A stretch of DNA of 64,000 nucleotides from positions 17,177,468-17,241,467 of the forward strand of contig OX465102.1 in NCBI GenBank assembly GCA_949987565.1, read 5' to 3'. The stretch is from Luidia sarsii (taxonomy: Eukaryota > Echinodermata > Asteroidea > Paxillosida > Luidiidae). The position numbers were made by a program, and so were the translations under genes. Position 1 is the first letter of the stretch. The number at the start of each line of letters is the position of its first letter. Shown here one piece after another: positions 31,832-42,761 of this stretch. A model generated the notes under the pieces. That model was given only the letters and a program-made list of their open reading frames with translations. It did no database searches and was not told where the DNA came from.

Positions 31832-32057
31832 AGAGTGGTTTGGCATATCGAATATTCATACGAGATGGCACATGCAGCAGCAGCAAGACAACTTCGAAGC
31901 CACCACAGACATTCGACCAAGTTACCCCCGGTCTAGGGTGGCCCTCCACGGCCTCCGCGAGACCCTCGACCGCTTCAATGCGGCCAGGGCCAACCTCGAG
32001 GCCATGAACGCCCAGAGAGACTTGGCTGACGAGTTTGCTCGTCTGGGCCGCCATTGA
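31809..32057 (+). CDS. Small helical ORF of the TIR element (82 aa)
   Basis: This open frame overlaps the zinc-ribbon ORF by 23 bases in another frame. Its second half (LRETLDRFNAARANLEAMNAQRDLADEFARLG) has a helical, charged pattern without a recognised motif. It may be a separate product or the N-terminal part of the helicase protein displaced by a frame break, because the frame upstream of the helicase motifs starts within its end. The function is unknown. Confidence 0.4.
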   Translation: MLFEPPFREWFGISNIHTRWHMQQQQDNFEATTDIRPSYPRSRVALHGLRETLDRFNAARANLEAMNAQRDLADEFARLGRH

Positions 32058-32059
32058 AC

Positions 32060-33060
32060 CCGTTGACACGCCCCCAAGCGACGATCTGGATATCGAGGTT
32101 CCTACCCCAGCAAGTCTCCCGGACAACCAGTCGTGGGTTGAGCTCCTAAACGAGGCAGCGGTAAAACCACGAGAGCCATCAAGCTGTTCAGGGCGAGAGC
32201 CCCCCTCGTATTCACCCCGACCCATCGTCTGGCCAAGGAGAGGCGGGCTAGAGGGGGTCAAGGCCAAGACCTACCACAGTTATTTCCGTTGGAGTGGCCA
32301 AACTGAATGGACGCCTGAGCGGATGGGGCGGAAGTACATCCCCCGTGTCATCATCTGGGACGAGGTCTGCACCGTTCCCCGCCCCATTCTGGAGATGTTC
32401 CTGAACTGGCTCGGCCTAAAGAGGCGTCCAGGTCATTTGTTGTGGTGATCAAGGCCAGCCCCCACCGATAGCAGGTGAGATGCCGCATGACTGGCTGCGA
32501 CAGACGGCAGATTACTACGAAGAGGTCGAGGTCGACCACAGGGCGAAGGACCCCGCCCTCAAGGCCCTCAAAAAGGGGTATCCGACTCCAGCCTGGTAGA
32601 GTCCAGTGCCAAGAGATGCATTGGGCCCTTCCAGGCCCTTCTGGGGTGGGGCCGGTTTGTTGAAGCCTGGAAGCCGGGTGACCTCATCCTGACCTCACGC
32701 CAAAAGGTCCACGATCGGGTACAGGAGCTATTGTTTCGGCGGCAAAAGGAGCGCTTCCCCGACTCCCCGGTACCCCTGCTGTACCGTCCCCGAGACACCC
32801 GTAGGCAAAATATCATGGTCACCATTCCTGGCCCCATAGCTCTCGGCGGGAGGCACGTCCAGGAGGAACTGGTCCTCAACGACGTTATGGAGGTGCCCGT
32901 CCGCTATGCCGAAGAGGCCATGGAAGGAAAGCTGTGTGGGTAAGACTGGCGTCTTGGCTACGCTATGACGGCACACAGTTCACAGGGCCTCACCATCCAT
33001 GCACGACCCCCCCAAAAAGTCCACGGCTCGATCCGCCCGCGGCCTTCGAGGCGGAGCCGG
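32060..33060 (+). pseudogene. Superfamily 1 DNA helicase, broken
   Basis: Helicase motifs appear in the correct order but in changing frames: Walker A GSGKTT (32154-32171, frame 3), Walker B IIWDEVC (32350-32370, frame 1), motif III GDQGQPPP followed by GEMPHDWL (from 32444, frame 2), and motif V/VI YAMTAHSSQGLTI (32959-32997, frame 1). The last motif follows an in-frame TAA at 32941. This needs at least four frame breaks and one nonsense codon. SF1 helicases unwind DNA using ATP. The WDE(V/I)CT and GDxxQPPP pattern is, as I recall, typical of a helicase group seen in mobile or virus-like loci of several eukaryotes, more than of Pif1. That placement is from memory. No nuclease domain was seen. 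Confidence 0.75.
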
Positions 33061-33484
33061 CGGAGGGCTCCCGCTTTCGTCTTTCCGAAATCCGGAACCT
33101 TGAACGCGGTCTAGAGCGCGAGAGAGATGACAGAGCCAAGCTGTACAACAAGCTGTACAAAAAAGTACCGCCGAGCCATCAACATCATCGATGGTGTTGA
33201 TACAGCGCTGGTCGCATCCAGTTTGGGAATGGGTGCGACGGGCAATCATAGCAGCGTCCGTCGTCGTTGCGTTGGAAGCGGCTACCCTTGGCTGCGGTCT
33301 TGTCGGTATTGTGGGGAAGTACGTCTCTCGGCGGCTCCTCGTGAAAGCTAAGAAACACGACGAGATTCACGTTCTCGCCCTTTCCAAGCTCGACAGCATC
33401 AGCGATGTGATCTCGAACGCGCTTCGGGATGGGCGCATCTCCCCCGAGGAGTTCCGGCTCGTACTCGACGAGATGGAAAAATAG
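33060..33484 (+). pseudogene. Membrane-anchored element ORF, broken
   Basis: Three frames together show one plausible protein: a charged coiled-coil-like start (SEIRNLERGLERERDD), then YRRAINIIDGVDTALVASS, a hydrophobic stretch that could span a membrane (AASVVVALEAATLGCGLVGIV), a basic RRLLVKAKKHDEI, and ISDVISNALRDGRISPEEF before the stop at 33482. Frame breaks lie near 33163 (an A run) and near 33240. In the same frame after the TAG comes HRMKEVIRG, so this stop may itself be a mutation. I recall similar uncharacterised proteins, with a variable hydrophobic core and a conserved ISDxxSKALxDGxISxEEF-like tail, in many marine invertebrate genomes. The function is unknown. Confidence 0.55.
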
Positions 33485-33599
33485 CATCGAATGAAAGAGG
33501 TCATTCGAGGTGAAGGTCTACGCCGCTCGAGGGGATGAGACGTCAAAAAACGAGCTGATGGCCTAGGCCCGTGACTCAATAATGAAAGAGCTCCCTGCT

Positions 33600-33900
33600 G
33601 TCATTCCGACAGCCCCGGCGACATTCAAATAGAATGCAGTTGCTTTGCTCTGTTTCATATATCAGACACATTCTCTGACCGTCCGCTTGCATACACTACT
33701 GTAGAACAAAGATAGCGCCCTCATGCCGTTTTGGGGGTTAACAACCTTCCTGCTGCCACTTGTTCAGTTGCTCTGTAACAATCAGATAAGGCCCTTGGAC
33801 TTAAGACCTATTTGTACTGCAGGCACTATCTAGACTATAATTATTACGGTACGGTTGCGCAATATCTGTATCATAAAGCAGCCCAGTTTTGGTCACGCCA
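33600..33900. other. Non-coding part of TIR element
   Basis: Between the last ORF and the 19-bp array. No frame or motif is recognisable. Confidence 0.5.
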
Positions 33901-33910
33901 CTCAGACCGT

Positions 33911-34196
33911 GACCAACTTTTGTGAGTGAGACCAACTTTTGTGAGTGAGACCAACTTTTATGAGTGTGACCAACTTTTGTGAGTGAGACCAACTTTTATG
34001 AGTGTGACAAACTTTTGTGAGTGCGACCAACTTTTGTGAGTGAGACCAACTTTTATGAGTGTGACCAACTTTTGTGAGTGTGACCAACTTTTATGAGTGT
34101 GACCAACTTTTGTGAGTGTGACCAACTTTTATGAGTGTGACAAACTTTTTTGAGTGTGACCAACTTTTATGAGTGTGACCAACTTTTTTGAGCGCG
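33911..34196. repeat. 19-bp tandem array, about 15 copies
   Basis: The unit is GACCAACTTTTGTGAGTGT with alternation of TTTTGTGAG and TTTTATGAG copies. It lies inside the TIR element, just before the right terminal repeat, and is absent from the left side. Confidence 0.93.
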
Positions 34197-34330
34197 ACAG
34201 GATTAACACTACGTGGCAGTATATTATAGATGTAGATTTTGGTCCGCGGGTTTGTCTACGCGAAGTCGCTCAGACGTAGATACGCAATTGCCCCAATTAT
34301 TTATATACGCGAAGTCCAATTAATTATTTT

Positions 34331-34435
34331 TCTTTATTCCTCTGATAATTTTTTTTCCAAAAGTTTTTTCCATTTAGACAAATTCATTTAGACAAGCCGG
34401 AACCTGGGCTGGGAGCAGTTTTGACCCAACTTAAC
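34331..34435 (-). repeat. Right terminal inverted repeat
   Basis: Inverse of 31338-31440. Its last base is followed immediately by the ATTCCATTCC array with no unique flank. Confidence 0.8.
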
Positions 34436-35424
34436 ATTCCATTCCATTCCATTCCATTCCATTCCATTTCATTTCATTTCGTTTCGTTTCGTTTCGTTTC
34501 GTTACGTTTCATTTCATTTCATTTCATTTCATTTCGATTCATTTCATTTCATTTCATTTCATTTCATTTCATTTCATTTCATCCCATTCCATTCCTTTCC
34601 ATTGCATTGCATTGCATTGCATTGCATTGCATTGCATTCTTTTCCATTCCATTTCATTCCTTTCCTTTCCATTGCATTGCATTTCATTCCATTCCATTCC
34701 TTTCCATTCCATTCCTTTCCTTTTCATTCCATTCTATTCCATTCTATTCCATGTCATTCAATTGCTTTCTATTCAATTGCATTGCAATCCATGTCATTCT
34801 ATTATATTCCATTCCATTCCATTCCATTCCATTCCATTCCATTCCATTCCATTCCATTCCATTCCATTCCATTCCTTTCCATTCCATTCCTTTCCTTTCC
34901 ATTCCATTGTATTCCATGTCATTCAATTGCTTTCTATTCAATTGCATTCCATTCCATGTCATTCTATTATATTCCATTCCATTCCATTCCTTTCCGTTCC
35001 ATTCCATTCCATTCTGTTCAGCAGCGGGGGGGGGGACAGACCATTCCATTCCATTCCATTCCATTCCATTCCATTTCATTTCATTTCATTTCATTTCATT
35101 CCATTCCATTCCATTCCATTCCATTTCATTTCATTTCATTTCATTTCATTTCATTTCATTTCATTTCATTCCATTCCATTCCATTCCATTCCATTCCATT
35201 CCATTCCATTCCATTCCATTCCATTCCATTCCATTCCATCCCATTCCATTCCATTCCAATCCATTCCATTCCATTCCATTCCATTCCATCCCATTCCATT
35301 CCATTCCAATCCATTCCATTCCATCCCATTCCATTGCATTCCAATCCATTCTATTCCATTCCATTCCATCCCATTCCATTGCATTCCAATCCATTCTATT
35401 CCATTCCATTCCATTCCATTCCAT
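34436..35424. repeat. (ATTCC)n satellite, right array
   Basis: ATTCC and ATTTC pentamers in the same orientation as the left array, with the same inserts in the same order (ATTGC run, ATGTCATTCAATTGCTTTC, ATTCTATTATATTCC, CTGTTCAGCAGCGGGG at about 35013-35030). The two arrays therefore share a higher-order structure. Confidence 0.95.
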
Positions 35425-36290
35425 ATTGGAAAATTGAATTTGTGGAAATGGTATGTTTTCATGTTTCTCAAATAATTGGCAGAATAAAAATAGACCTGTC
35501 CGTAGTTTTACAATTACGTATAGAAAAGTCAAGACGGTAAACAGTAAATGGAGTTTAAACAGAGCAGGATTGCGTAATTCAAGAATTGGACAATACTTTG
35601 AAATTCACCTTTCCTTGTAATGTTATAACATGCACGTCTGAGTTGGTCGAGAGAAAAATTAATGTAGGCGGGAGACAGGCCGAAAGGCGACTTGAGGCCA
35701 AGACTATGGGGCAAAGACCTCGACGGCCGATAATATTGATACGAGGCGGGTCCCAGGCTGTGAATGGAGTACCAGACTCTCAGGGGTGAAAGAGGAGGAG
35801 TAAGCCATGCTTGCACTCCTCAACCCGGCTTCAGTCACGAGACGTGGCACGTGATCACCTCCCGACCAATCAGAACAGCCAGCTCGTCAACGTTTTCTCA
35901 ACAGGCCAGGCCTATTCCTTGACTCCGCGCGCCCTAAGCGGCCGCATAAGATGCAAGTCCCATTCAAAGCGAGTTCACTTCGCCGGGAGTATATAACTCA
36001 GATGGAACCGTTCGAGCGCAAACACAGGCGAGCGATTACTGGCCCTGCCTGTCGTAGAGAACTCCACCTATACTGGCCACATTTTACGTGCAACCGTTCC
36101 ATAAATGCAATTTTTTTTTCATTCGGTCCGCCCTCGAATGGGGCTGAGCCGAAATTGAGTGTACGCTCCGCCGCCATTAGATCACCGGTCTACCGAATTG
36201 TTATCAGTCCGATTTGATTATGCGGATGCGGCGTCTGGATTGAACGCGCGTTAAGGATGTTGAAGAGCCGGGAACACCCGCGCGACCTCC
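35425..36290. other. Unremarkable spacer
   Basis: Single-copy-looking sequence, with no frame or repeat that I can support as a feature. Confidence 0.4.
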
Positions 36291-36295
36291 TCCCT

Positions 36296-37075
36296 CAGTA
36301 TCAGGCTCTCACTCTCCCTCTCTCCTCTCCCATCTCCCCTCTCCCCTCTCTCCTCTCTCCTCTCCCTCTCTCTCCTCTCTCCTCTCTCCTCTCTCCTCTC
36401 TCCTCTCTCCTCTATCTTCTCTCCTCCCTCATTTTCTCCCCTCTCTCTCCATCTCCCCTCTCTCCTCTCTCATCTCTCCTCTCTCTCTCCCTCTCCCCTC
36501 TCTCTCTATATATATTATCCCTCTCTCCCTGCCCTCTCTCTATATATCTATTTCGCTCTCTCCCACACTCTCTCCCGTCTCTCTATCCCTCTCCCCCTGC
36601 CCCTCTCTCTCCTTCTCTCTCCCCAGACTTTTCTTCTATCCATAGCTCCATGTTATGTGTCTATTTAGTTCGCTCTGCCTCTCTGTCTCCTCTGTCTCTC
36701 CCTCCATCTCTCTTCCTCGACCCTCCCCTCCCCTCTCTCTGCCTCTTTTTTCTCTTTTGTCTCTCGGTCTCTCTTCCTCTCATTCTCCTCTCTGTCCATA
36801 TCATCTCTGTATGTCTCTCTCTCTCTCCATCTCTCTGTAAATTATCTGTCTGCCTCTCTCTCTCTATCTCTGTCTCTCTGTCTCTCTGTCTCTCTCTGTG
36901 TCTGCCTGTCTCTCTCTCGATCTCTGTCTCTCTGTCTCTCTCTCTGTCTTTCTACTTGTTTCTGTGTTTCTATGTCTGTATTTCTTTTTGTCTCACTGTC
37001 TCTCTGTTTCTCTCTGCTTTACGATGTGTCTCTGTATATCTACACCGTCGCTCTTCCATCTCTCACTTCTGTCAC
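36296..37075. repeat. CT-rich polypyrimidine tract
   Basis: About 780 bp of CTCTCTCCTC-type repeats that keep a 283-codon open frame (SLSPLS-like) by composition only. Confidence 0.9.
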
Positions 37076-37560
37076 TGCCCACTCAATTTTTGTCCAACAC
37101 ACCACTAAATTAATCCCAGTCCGGCCCATACCGTGACCCCCTATCACCTCCAAGTTCCTCCAACCCACCCATACGGTGGCGCTGACTAAACAGTTACAGG
37201 CGTCAGCCACTGTGATAACACACCTGTGAAATATTCACCCGTGTAAGTACATCGGAATAGTTTTTGTTTTAAGGGAAGAGCGTCGGTATGATCTACACTA
37301 TTGGGCCTTTTAAACATTTGAGGCCGGTGAAATAATAGGATTTACTGTAGGCCGGGCGTCGCCGGTGGCGGAGAGCTGCGGTTCACCCATTGATGATTCC
37401 ATAGTGTAGACCCTCAATTAACAATGTGTGGTACCGGTAATTAGTGCGTCTGCGCTATACTGTAACGGATGATAGGTCCCGGGCCATGGGTATAAGCACA
37501 ATTGGCATTATCGGCGGTGAAGCCTTTGATCCTTGGAAAGGTGATTCTCGTTTCCAACAC
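37076..37560. other. Spacer without recognisable gene
   Basis: Roughly 480 bp with no coding or repeat signal that I can name. Confidence 0.4.
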
Positions 37561-37565
37561 TTTCT

Positions 37566-38500
37566 CATCCCCGTCCCCGTCCCCGTCCCCGTCCCCGTCC
37601 CCGTCCTCCGTCCCCGTCCCCGTCCCCGTCCCCGTCCCCGTCCCCGTCCCCGTCCCCGTCCCCGTCCCGTCCCCGTCCCCGTCCCCGTCCCCGTCCCCGT
37701 ACCCCGTCCCCGTCCCCGTCCCCGTCCCCGTCCCCGTCCCCGTCCCCGTCCCCGTCCCCGTCCCCGTCCCCGTCCCGTCCCCGTCCCCGTCCCCGTCCCC
37801 GTCCCCGTCCCCGTCCCCGTCCCGTCCCCGTCCCCGTCCCCGCCCCCGCCCCGCCCCCGTCCCCGTCCCGTCCCCGTCCCCGTCCCCGTCCCCGTCCCCG
37901 TCCCCGTCCCCGTCCCCGTCCCCGTCCCCGTCCCCGTCCCCGTCCCCGTCCCCGTCCCCGTCCCCGTCCCCGCCCCCGCCCCGCCCCCGTCCCCGTCCCC
38001 GTCCCCGTCCCCGTCCCCGTCCCCGTCCCCGTCCCCGTCCCCGTACCCCGTCCCGTCCCCGTCCCCGTCCCCGTCCCCGTCCCCGTCCCCGTCCCCGTCC
38101 CCGTCCCCGTACCCCGTCCCCGTACCCGTACCCGTACCCGTACCCCGTCCCCGTCCCCGTCCCCGTCCCCGTCCCCGTCCCCGTCCCCGTCCCCGTCCCC
38201 GTCCCCGTCCCCGTCCCCGTCCCCGTCCCCGTCCCCGTCCCCGTCCCCGTCCCCGTCCCCGTCCCCGTCCCCGTCCCCGTCCCCGTACCCGTACCCCGTC
38301 CCCGTCCCCGTCCCCGTCCCCGTCCCCGTCCCCGTCCCCGTCCCCGTCCCCGTCCCCGTCCCCGTCCCCGTACCCCGTCCCCGTCCCCGTCCCCGTCCCC
38401 GTCCCCGTCCCCGTCCCCGCCCCGTCCCCGTCCCCGTCCCCGTCCCCGTCCCCGTCCCCGTCCCCGTCCCCGTCCCCGTCCCCGTCCCCGTCCCCGTCCC
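37566..38500. repeat. (CCCCGT)n hexamer satellite
   Basis: About 930 bp of CCCCGT with rare CCCGT, CCCCGC and CCCCGTAC variants. The minus strand is (ACGGGG)n, with four-G runs every six bases, and so is strongly prone to quadruplex folding. Long PVPVPV-, RPRPRP- and DGDGDG-like frames are artefacts. Confidence 0.97.
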
Positions 38501-38800
38501 TATTTACAATTATATTCTTGGATTGTTTGCAATACGTCAATACGATGGTTTGCATCCAACTGTGTTAAACCTTCCAAAAATTATCTCTCAGATAATCTAG
38601 TCTCTTGAAAAATGATCAAACATAATTTCTGAAAGAGAAAATCATGTTTTAAGATATACTATTGAAGGGATCAGGCTCAAATTAAAAATGAATCTAGCGA
38701 GCAATAACACATGGAATATACAAGTCATAATCCCCTCAATAACATGCCCAAAATATATACAGAGAACATGGCATGTGGTATTAGCAATAACAGAATAATG

Positions 38801-39000
38801 NNNNNNNNNNNNNNNNNNNNNNNNNNNNNNNNNNNNNNNNNNNNNNNNNNNNNNNNNNNNNNNNNNNNNNNNNNNNNNNNNNNNNNNNNNNNNNNNNNNN
38901 NNNNNNNNNNNNNNNNNNNNNNNNNNNNNNNNNNNNNNNNNNNNNNNNNNNNNNNNNNNNNNNNNNNNNNNNNNNNNNNNNNNNNNNNNNNNNNNNNNNN
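38801..39000. other. Assembly gap of 200 N
   Basis: Exactly 200 undetermined bases, directly followed by the GA tract. The GA repeat probably caused the break, and the true gap length is unknown. Confidence 0.99.
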
Positions 39001-39064
<64 letters not shown>

Positions 39065-39715
39065 AGAGAGAGAGAGGGAGAGGGAGAGGGGGAGAGAGAG
39101 AGAGTGAAAGGGAGAGAGAGAGAAAGAGAGAGAGGGGGAGAGGGAGAGAGAGAGAGGGGGAGAGAGAGAGAGGGGAGAGAGAGAGGGAGAGAGAAAGAGA
39201 GAGGGAGGGAGAGAAAGGGAGGAAGAGAGAGAGGGGGAGGAAGAGAGAGGGGGAGGAAGAGAGAGGGGGAAAGATAGAGAGGAAGGGAGAGAGGGGGATA
39301 GGGAGAGAAAGAGAGAGGAAGAGAGAGGGGAGAGACTGGGAGGGGGAGAGAGAGGGGGAGAGAAAGAGAGAGAGGGAAAGATGGGGAGGGAGCGAGGAGG
39401 AGAGGGGGATAGGGAGAGAGAGAGGAAGAGAGAGTGGAGAGAGAGGGGGAGAGAAAGAGAAAGAGAGAGGGGAGGGGGGGGAGAGGGAGAGAAAGGGGGA
39501 GAGAGAGGGGGAGAGGGGGAGAAGGAGAGAGGAGGGAGGGAGAGAGAGGGAGAGAGAGAGGGGAGAGAGACTAAGAGAGAGGGGAGAGGGAAAGAGAGAG
39601 GGGGGAGAGGGGGAGAGGATGGACAGAGAGAGAGAGAGAGAGAGAGAGAGGGGAGGGCGATAGAGAGAGATGGAATGAGAGAGAGGGGGTGGAGGGAAGG
39701 AGGGAGAGATATATA
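39001..39715. repeat. GA-rich polypurine tract
   Basis: About 715 bp of GAGAGAGGGA repeats, with its left end lost in the gap. Frames spanning it and the gap are not real. Confidence 0.95.
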
Positions 39716-40190
39716 TAGTGAGATATCTCGAGCACCAGGGATGCGGTAGATACAACCGACTCCGATAGACGCCAAGGGCAATGTTAAAAACGCAATCCTT
39801 GAACCAAGCAAAAAAAAGGTAGGGAAGTATAAGGGGAAAAAGTCCATGCGAAACGAGAATTATTGCTTGTATAATTGAGATTGCAGGAAGTGACGTCACT
39901 GGGCTCTCCGTCGCTTCCTGTCCACTTCCGTCTGGGCACGGCGCAACAGCGACCGGCGGCCGAGGCTCATGATTGCTCAAAGCTCCAGAGACGATCCGTC
40001 ATTATCGCTTTCGCCTTTGGTGATGGTTTAAAGCTGCGCCAGCGAGAGGCAGTCAGATACAATTTAATTTCTTCTGCGGGAAGGATGTTTGTGGTTGGTG
40101 GCTCAATAATGCTCCTTTGCTCGCTCGCTCTTCCCCCATCGCTCGCTCCCTCCCGCTTGATCGGTTGGCTGGTGGGTGGGTGGATTGGTG
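39716..40190. other. Spacer without recognisable gene
   Basis: Non-repetitive sequence. The short open frames lack motifs. Confidence 0.4.
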
Positions 40191-40194
40191 ACTT

Positions 40195-40650
40195 TGTTTA
40201 CTGGATTGTGTATTGGTTGGTTGGTTGGTTGGTTGGTTGCTTGTTTGCTTGCTTGCTTGGTTGCTTGCTTGCGTGCTTACTTGCTTGCTATGTTGACTGA
40301 CTGAGTGACTGAGTGAGTGAGTGAGTGAGTGAGTGAGTGAGTGAGTGAGTGAGTGAGTGAGTGAGTGACTGACTGACTGACTGAGTGGCTAAGTTGGTGA
40401 CTGACTGACTGACTGACTGACTGACTGACTGACTGACTGACTGACTGACTGACTGACTGACTGACTGAGAAATCATAAGAGAGACAGAAACAGAGACAGA
40501 TTGAGAGGGAAAGAGGGGAGAGAGGCAGAGAGAGAAATATAGTCGGGAGGTGGATGGAGAGAGAGGGAGGGAGGGGAAGAGAGGGAGAGGGGCAAGGGAG
40601 AGGGAGAGAGAGGGAGGGGAGAGGGAGAGAGATGAGGAGAGAGGCACACT
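40195..40650. repeat. TTGG/TTGC, GAGT, GACT and GA microsatellites in series
   Basis: A TTGG and TTGC stretch (40195-40285) passes into (GAGT)n (to about 40370), (GACT)n (to about 40468) and a GA-rich tail (to about 40650). Each joins the next by one base change, suggesting stepwise expansion of one tetranucleotide. Confidence 0.92.
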
Positions 40651-42761
40651 CAGGAATTGACGGTCTTGGTGATTGTGTGGGTGTTGTGGCCTTGGCCGAG
40701 CGGAAATACCATCCTGACTTTTCATCCAAACGGTAGGTCTAACAGCAGCCGGGAAGGGGGTATTACGATACGGCTGGTAGGACATAATTACATGTATATA
40801 GATCGAAGAGATACATTGTATGATCCGTAATGTTACTCAATCATGTCGCACGATTCGATACGCACATCAAAGCCTTTGCCATTTCCAAATTAGTGAGCCG
40901 CGTGGACAGAGTGTGATATACTGTATATTGTGATAGTCACCCCTGCTCATAATAGTTGCATTCTGTGTGGTGTCTCACGAACTAAACTGAGGTCCTCAGT
41001 CCACAGACGTGCGACTATTTCGGGTCGGTAGAAAATTATCTGCAGGATGAATTCTACATAAGACTTGACTCTCAGTAAACCGATATAGGGGCACAAGGGT
41101 TTGTGGAAATCTAGGAGCAGTCGCCTTCAACCGATCTCGAGATTCGTTTCCCCGTCCATTGTGCTAAAGGGAAGCTACAACATTTCCACACTGCCCAATA
41201 TCCGGACATGTTCAAGTTTGAGAAATAATTACTCATCAGGAAGTGTGCAATGGTTTCAGACATTCCGTGAAATTAATCAGCGCTCGTAAAGAGGCCGTTT
41301 TCGAGAAAAGAGGAGTTTGTGTTGAATTTCCAACGATCGCTCCCGGAACAAAGAGTTCCTTTGACAAATACCGCCCTCTATGTCTGAAAAAAAATTAGCA
41401 TTAGTTTAATTTCGTTTCCACAGGTTTTTTTTTTTCTTTTTATGACATGATTGACGGATTGAGCCGACATTTACGCAGGTATGTTATTCTATGTATACGT
41501 TGAGTTTGAGAAAGTGTGGACGAAGCGAACCGTTTACCTTCGCAATTGGTGCACCCTACTTTGAAAATGGCGTCAGGGTAATAGGTCATTTCGACAGCAA
41601 AGTTTGATCACGGTTAAACTGTCTTTCTTGTGCACATTAGGTGTTGCTAAGTGTTACCAGAACCCCTTACCGAAAGCGATTTTTGTGTGTGCCTACCACA
41701 TAATTCGCTATGGGCCCACATGTTTGTGCACAAACAATTTACGGGGTGGGGGGGGCAGGGGGCCGGAGGGGAGTGGGGTATACCAGTTAAAGTTAAATCT
41801 AGGGATAGGCTTTCTACACAGCCAATAAAGGCTTTCTGCGCAGCGAATACAACGTACGTGAACAATCTGAGTGACCTGAGACTCAATTCTTCATACTTTG
41901 TGCACAAACATATGGGCCCATAGCGTTTATGTGGTACGGGGAAAAAATATCACTTCCCGGAATCATTGACTCAATACCAGTCACACATTGCGCTGCCGTC
42001 TACGCGAAAGACGCGTGTCTCGGCGACTATGGCCGATCCTGAAGATCCCGACGAACATGTGTGCCATTCCCCCCCAAAAAAACAAAAACAAATACCAAGA
42101 GCGCATTGAGCGTATTGTGCATATCGGGTTTGTAAAGGATTCGACCCACTATACGTTCAAGTCTTTCACTGGCTTAGGCCTAGTATGGTGTCATATGCCG
42201 CACTAAGTACAGTATTATTCGTCACCGATACATCTGATACAAGTCATTAAAAGGAAAATGTGACAACATTTTCTCTGTAATGCTTCAAGTCTTTTTGGGG
42301 CACTACGTTTCGCATAACAGTCCCCGTGAAGGTTAGCAGTTAGCAACCGAAACGTCGCCACCAGCAACGACACATCGCGTGACTTTGATCACCCTTTCTA
42401 CTTGTCTACCGCGAAGAACAGCCCCTTCATTTCTATTGAATCAGTCCTCGTGCTGTAGTTCAGGCTATTATGTGAACATTTCTAAAGCCATTTGGCAGGT
42501 CTGGTTTGCAGCTATTACGTTGCAACACCGATTGTGCTTTGCCACTTCTGTTTGCAACTTCACTTCGTCAGAGCCGATCTCCGTGACCCTAACCAGGTAT
42601 ACAGACAGGCGTGTTTTATGGTTGACACTGACTGATCGACTGCGGGACGTTACCGGCGAATGCATGACTGTGCAGGGGTCGGCAGCTCCGATTGTCGAGT
42701 GCCTGTCGAGAACGCAAGGCCTCTGCAGTGCATTCAATTCATCCGGACGACTTTCTTTTTA

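Larger units (their letters stand above)
31338..34435 (+). mobile_element. 3.1-kb TIR element with SF1 helicase
   Basis: The left end (31338 to about 31440) begins GTTAAGTTGGGTCAAAAC. The right end (about 34331-34435) is its inverse and ends GTTTTGACCCAACTTAAC apart from one mismatch, a match over roughly 100 bp including CCCAGCCCAGGTTCCGGCTT. Inside, on one strand, lie a zinc-ribbon ORF, a helical ORF, a broken helicase, a broken membrane-protein ORF and a 19-bp tandem array. (ATTCC)n arrays abut or lie close to both ends. No integrase, DDE transposase, HUH nuclease or polymerase was recognised. Multiple frame breaks make this a dead copy. Confidence 0.8.

Noticed and set aside
37566..38500. 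Telomeric repeat
   Set aside because: CCCCGT is not the TTAGGG animal telomere motif, and the array is interstitial with other variants.
37444..38608. Pro-Arg, Pro-Val and Gly-Asp repeat frames over 360 codons
   Set aside because: CCCCGT hexamers give these in all phases.
38642..39980. About 400-codon frames across the gap
   Set aside because: They run through 200 N and a GA tract.
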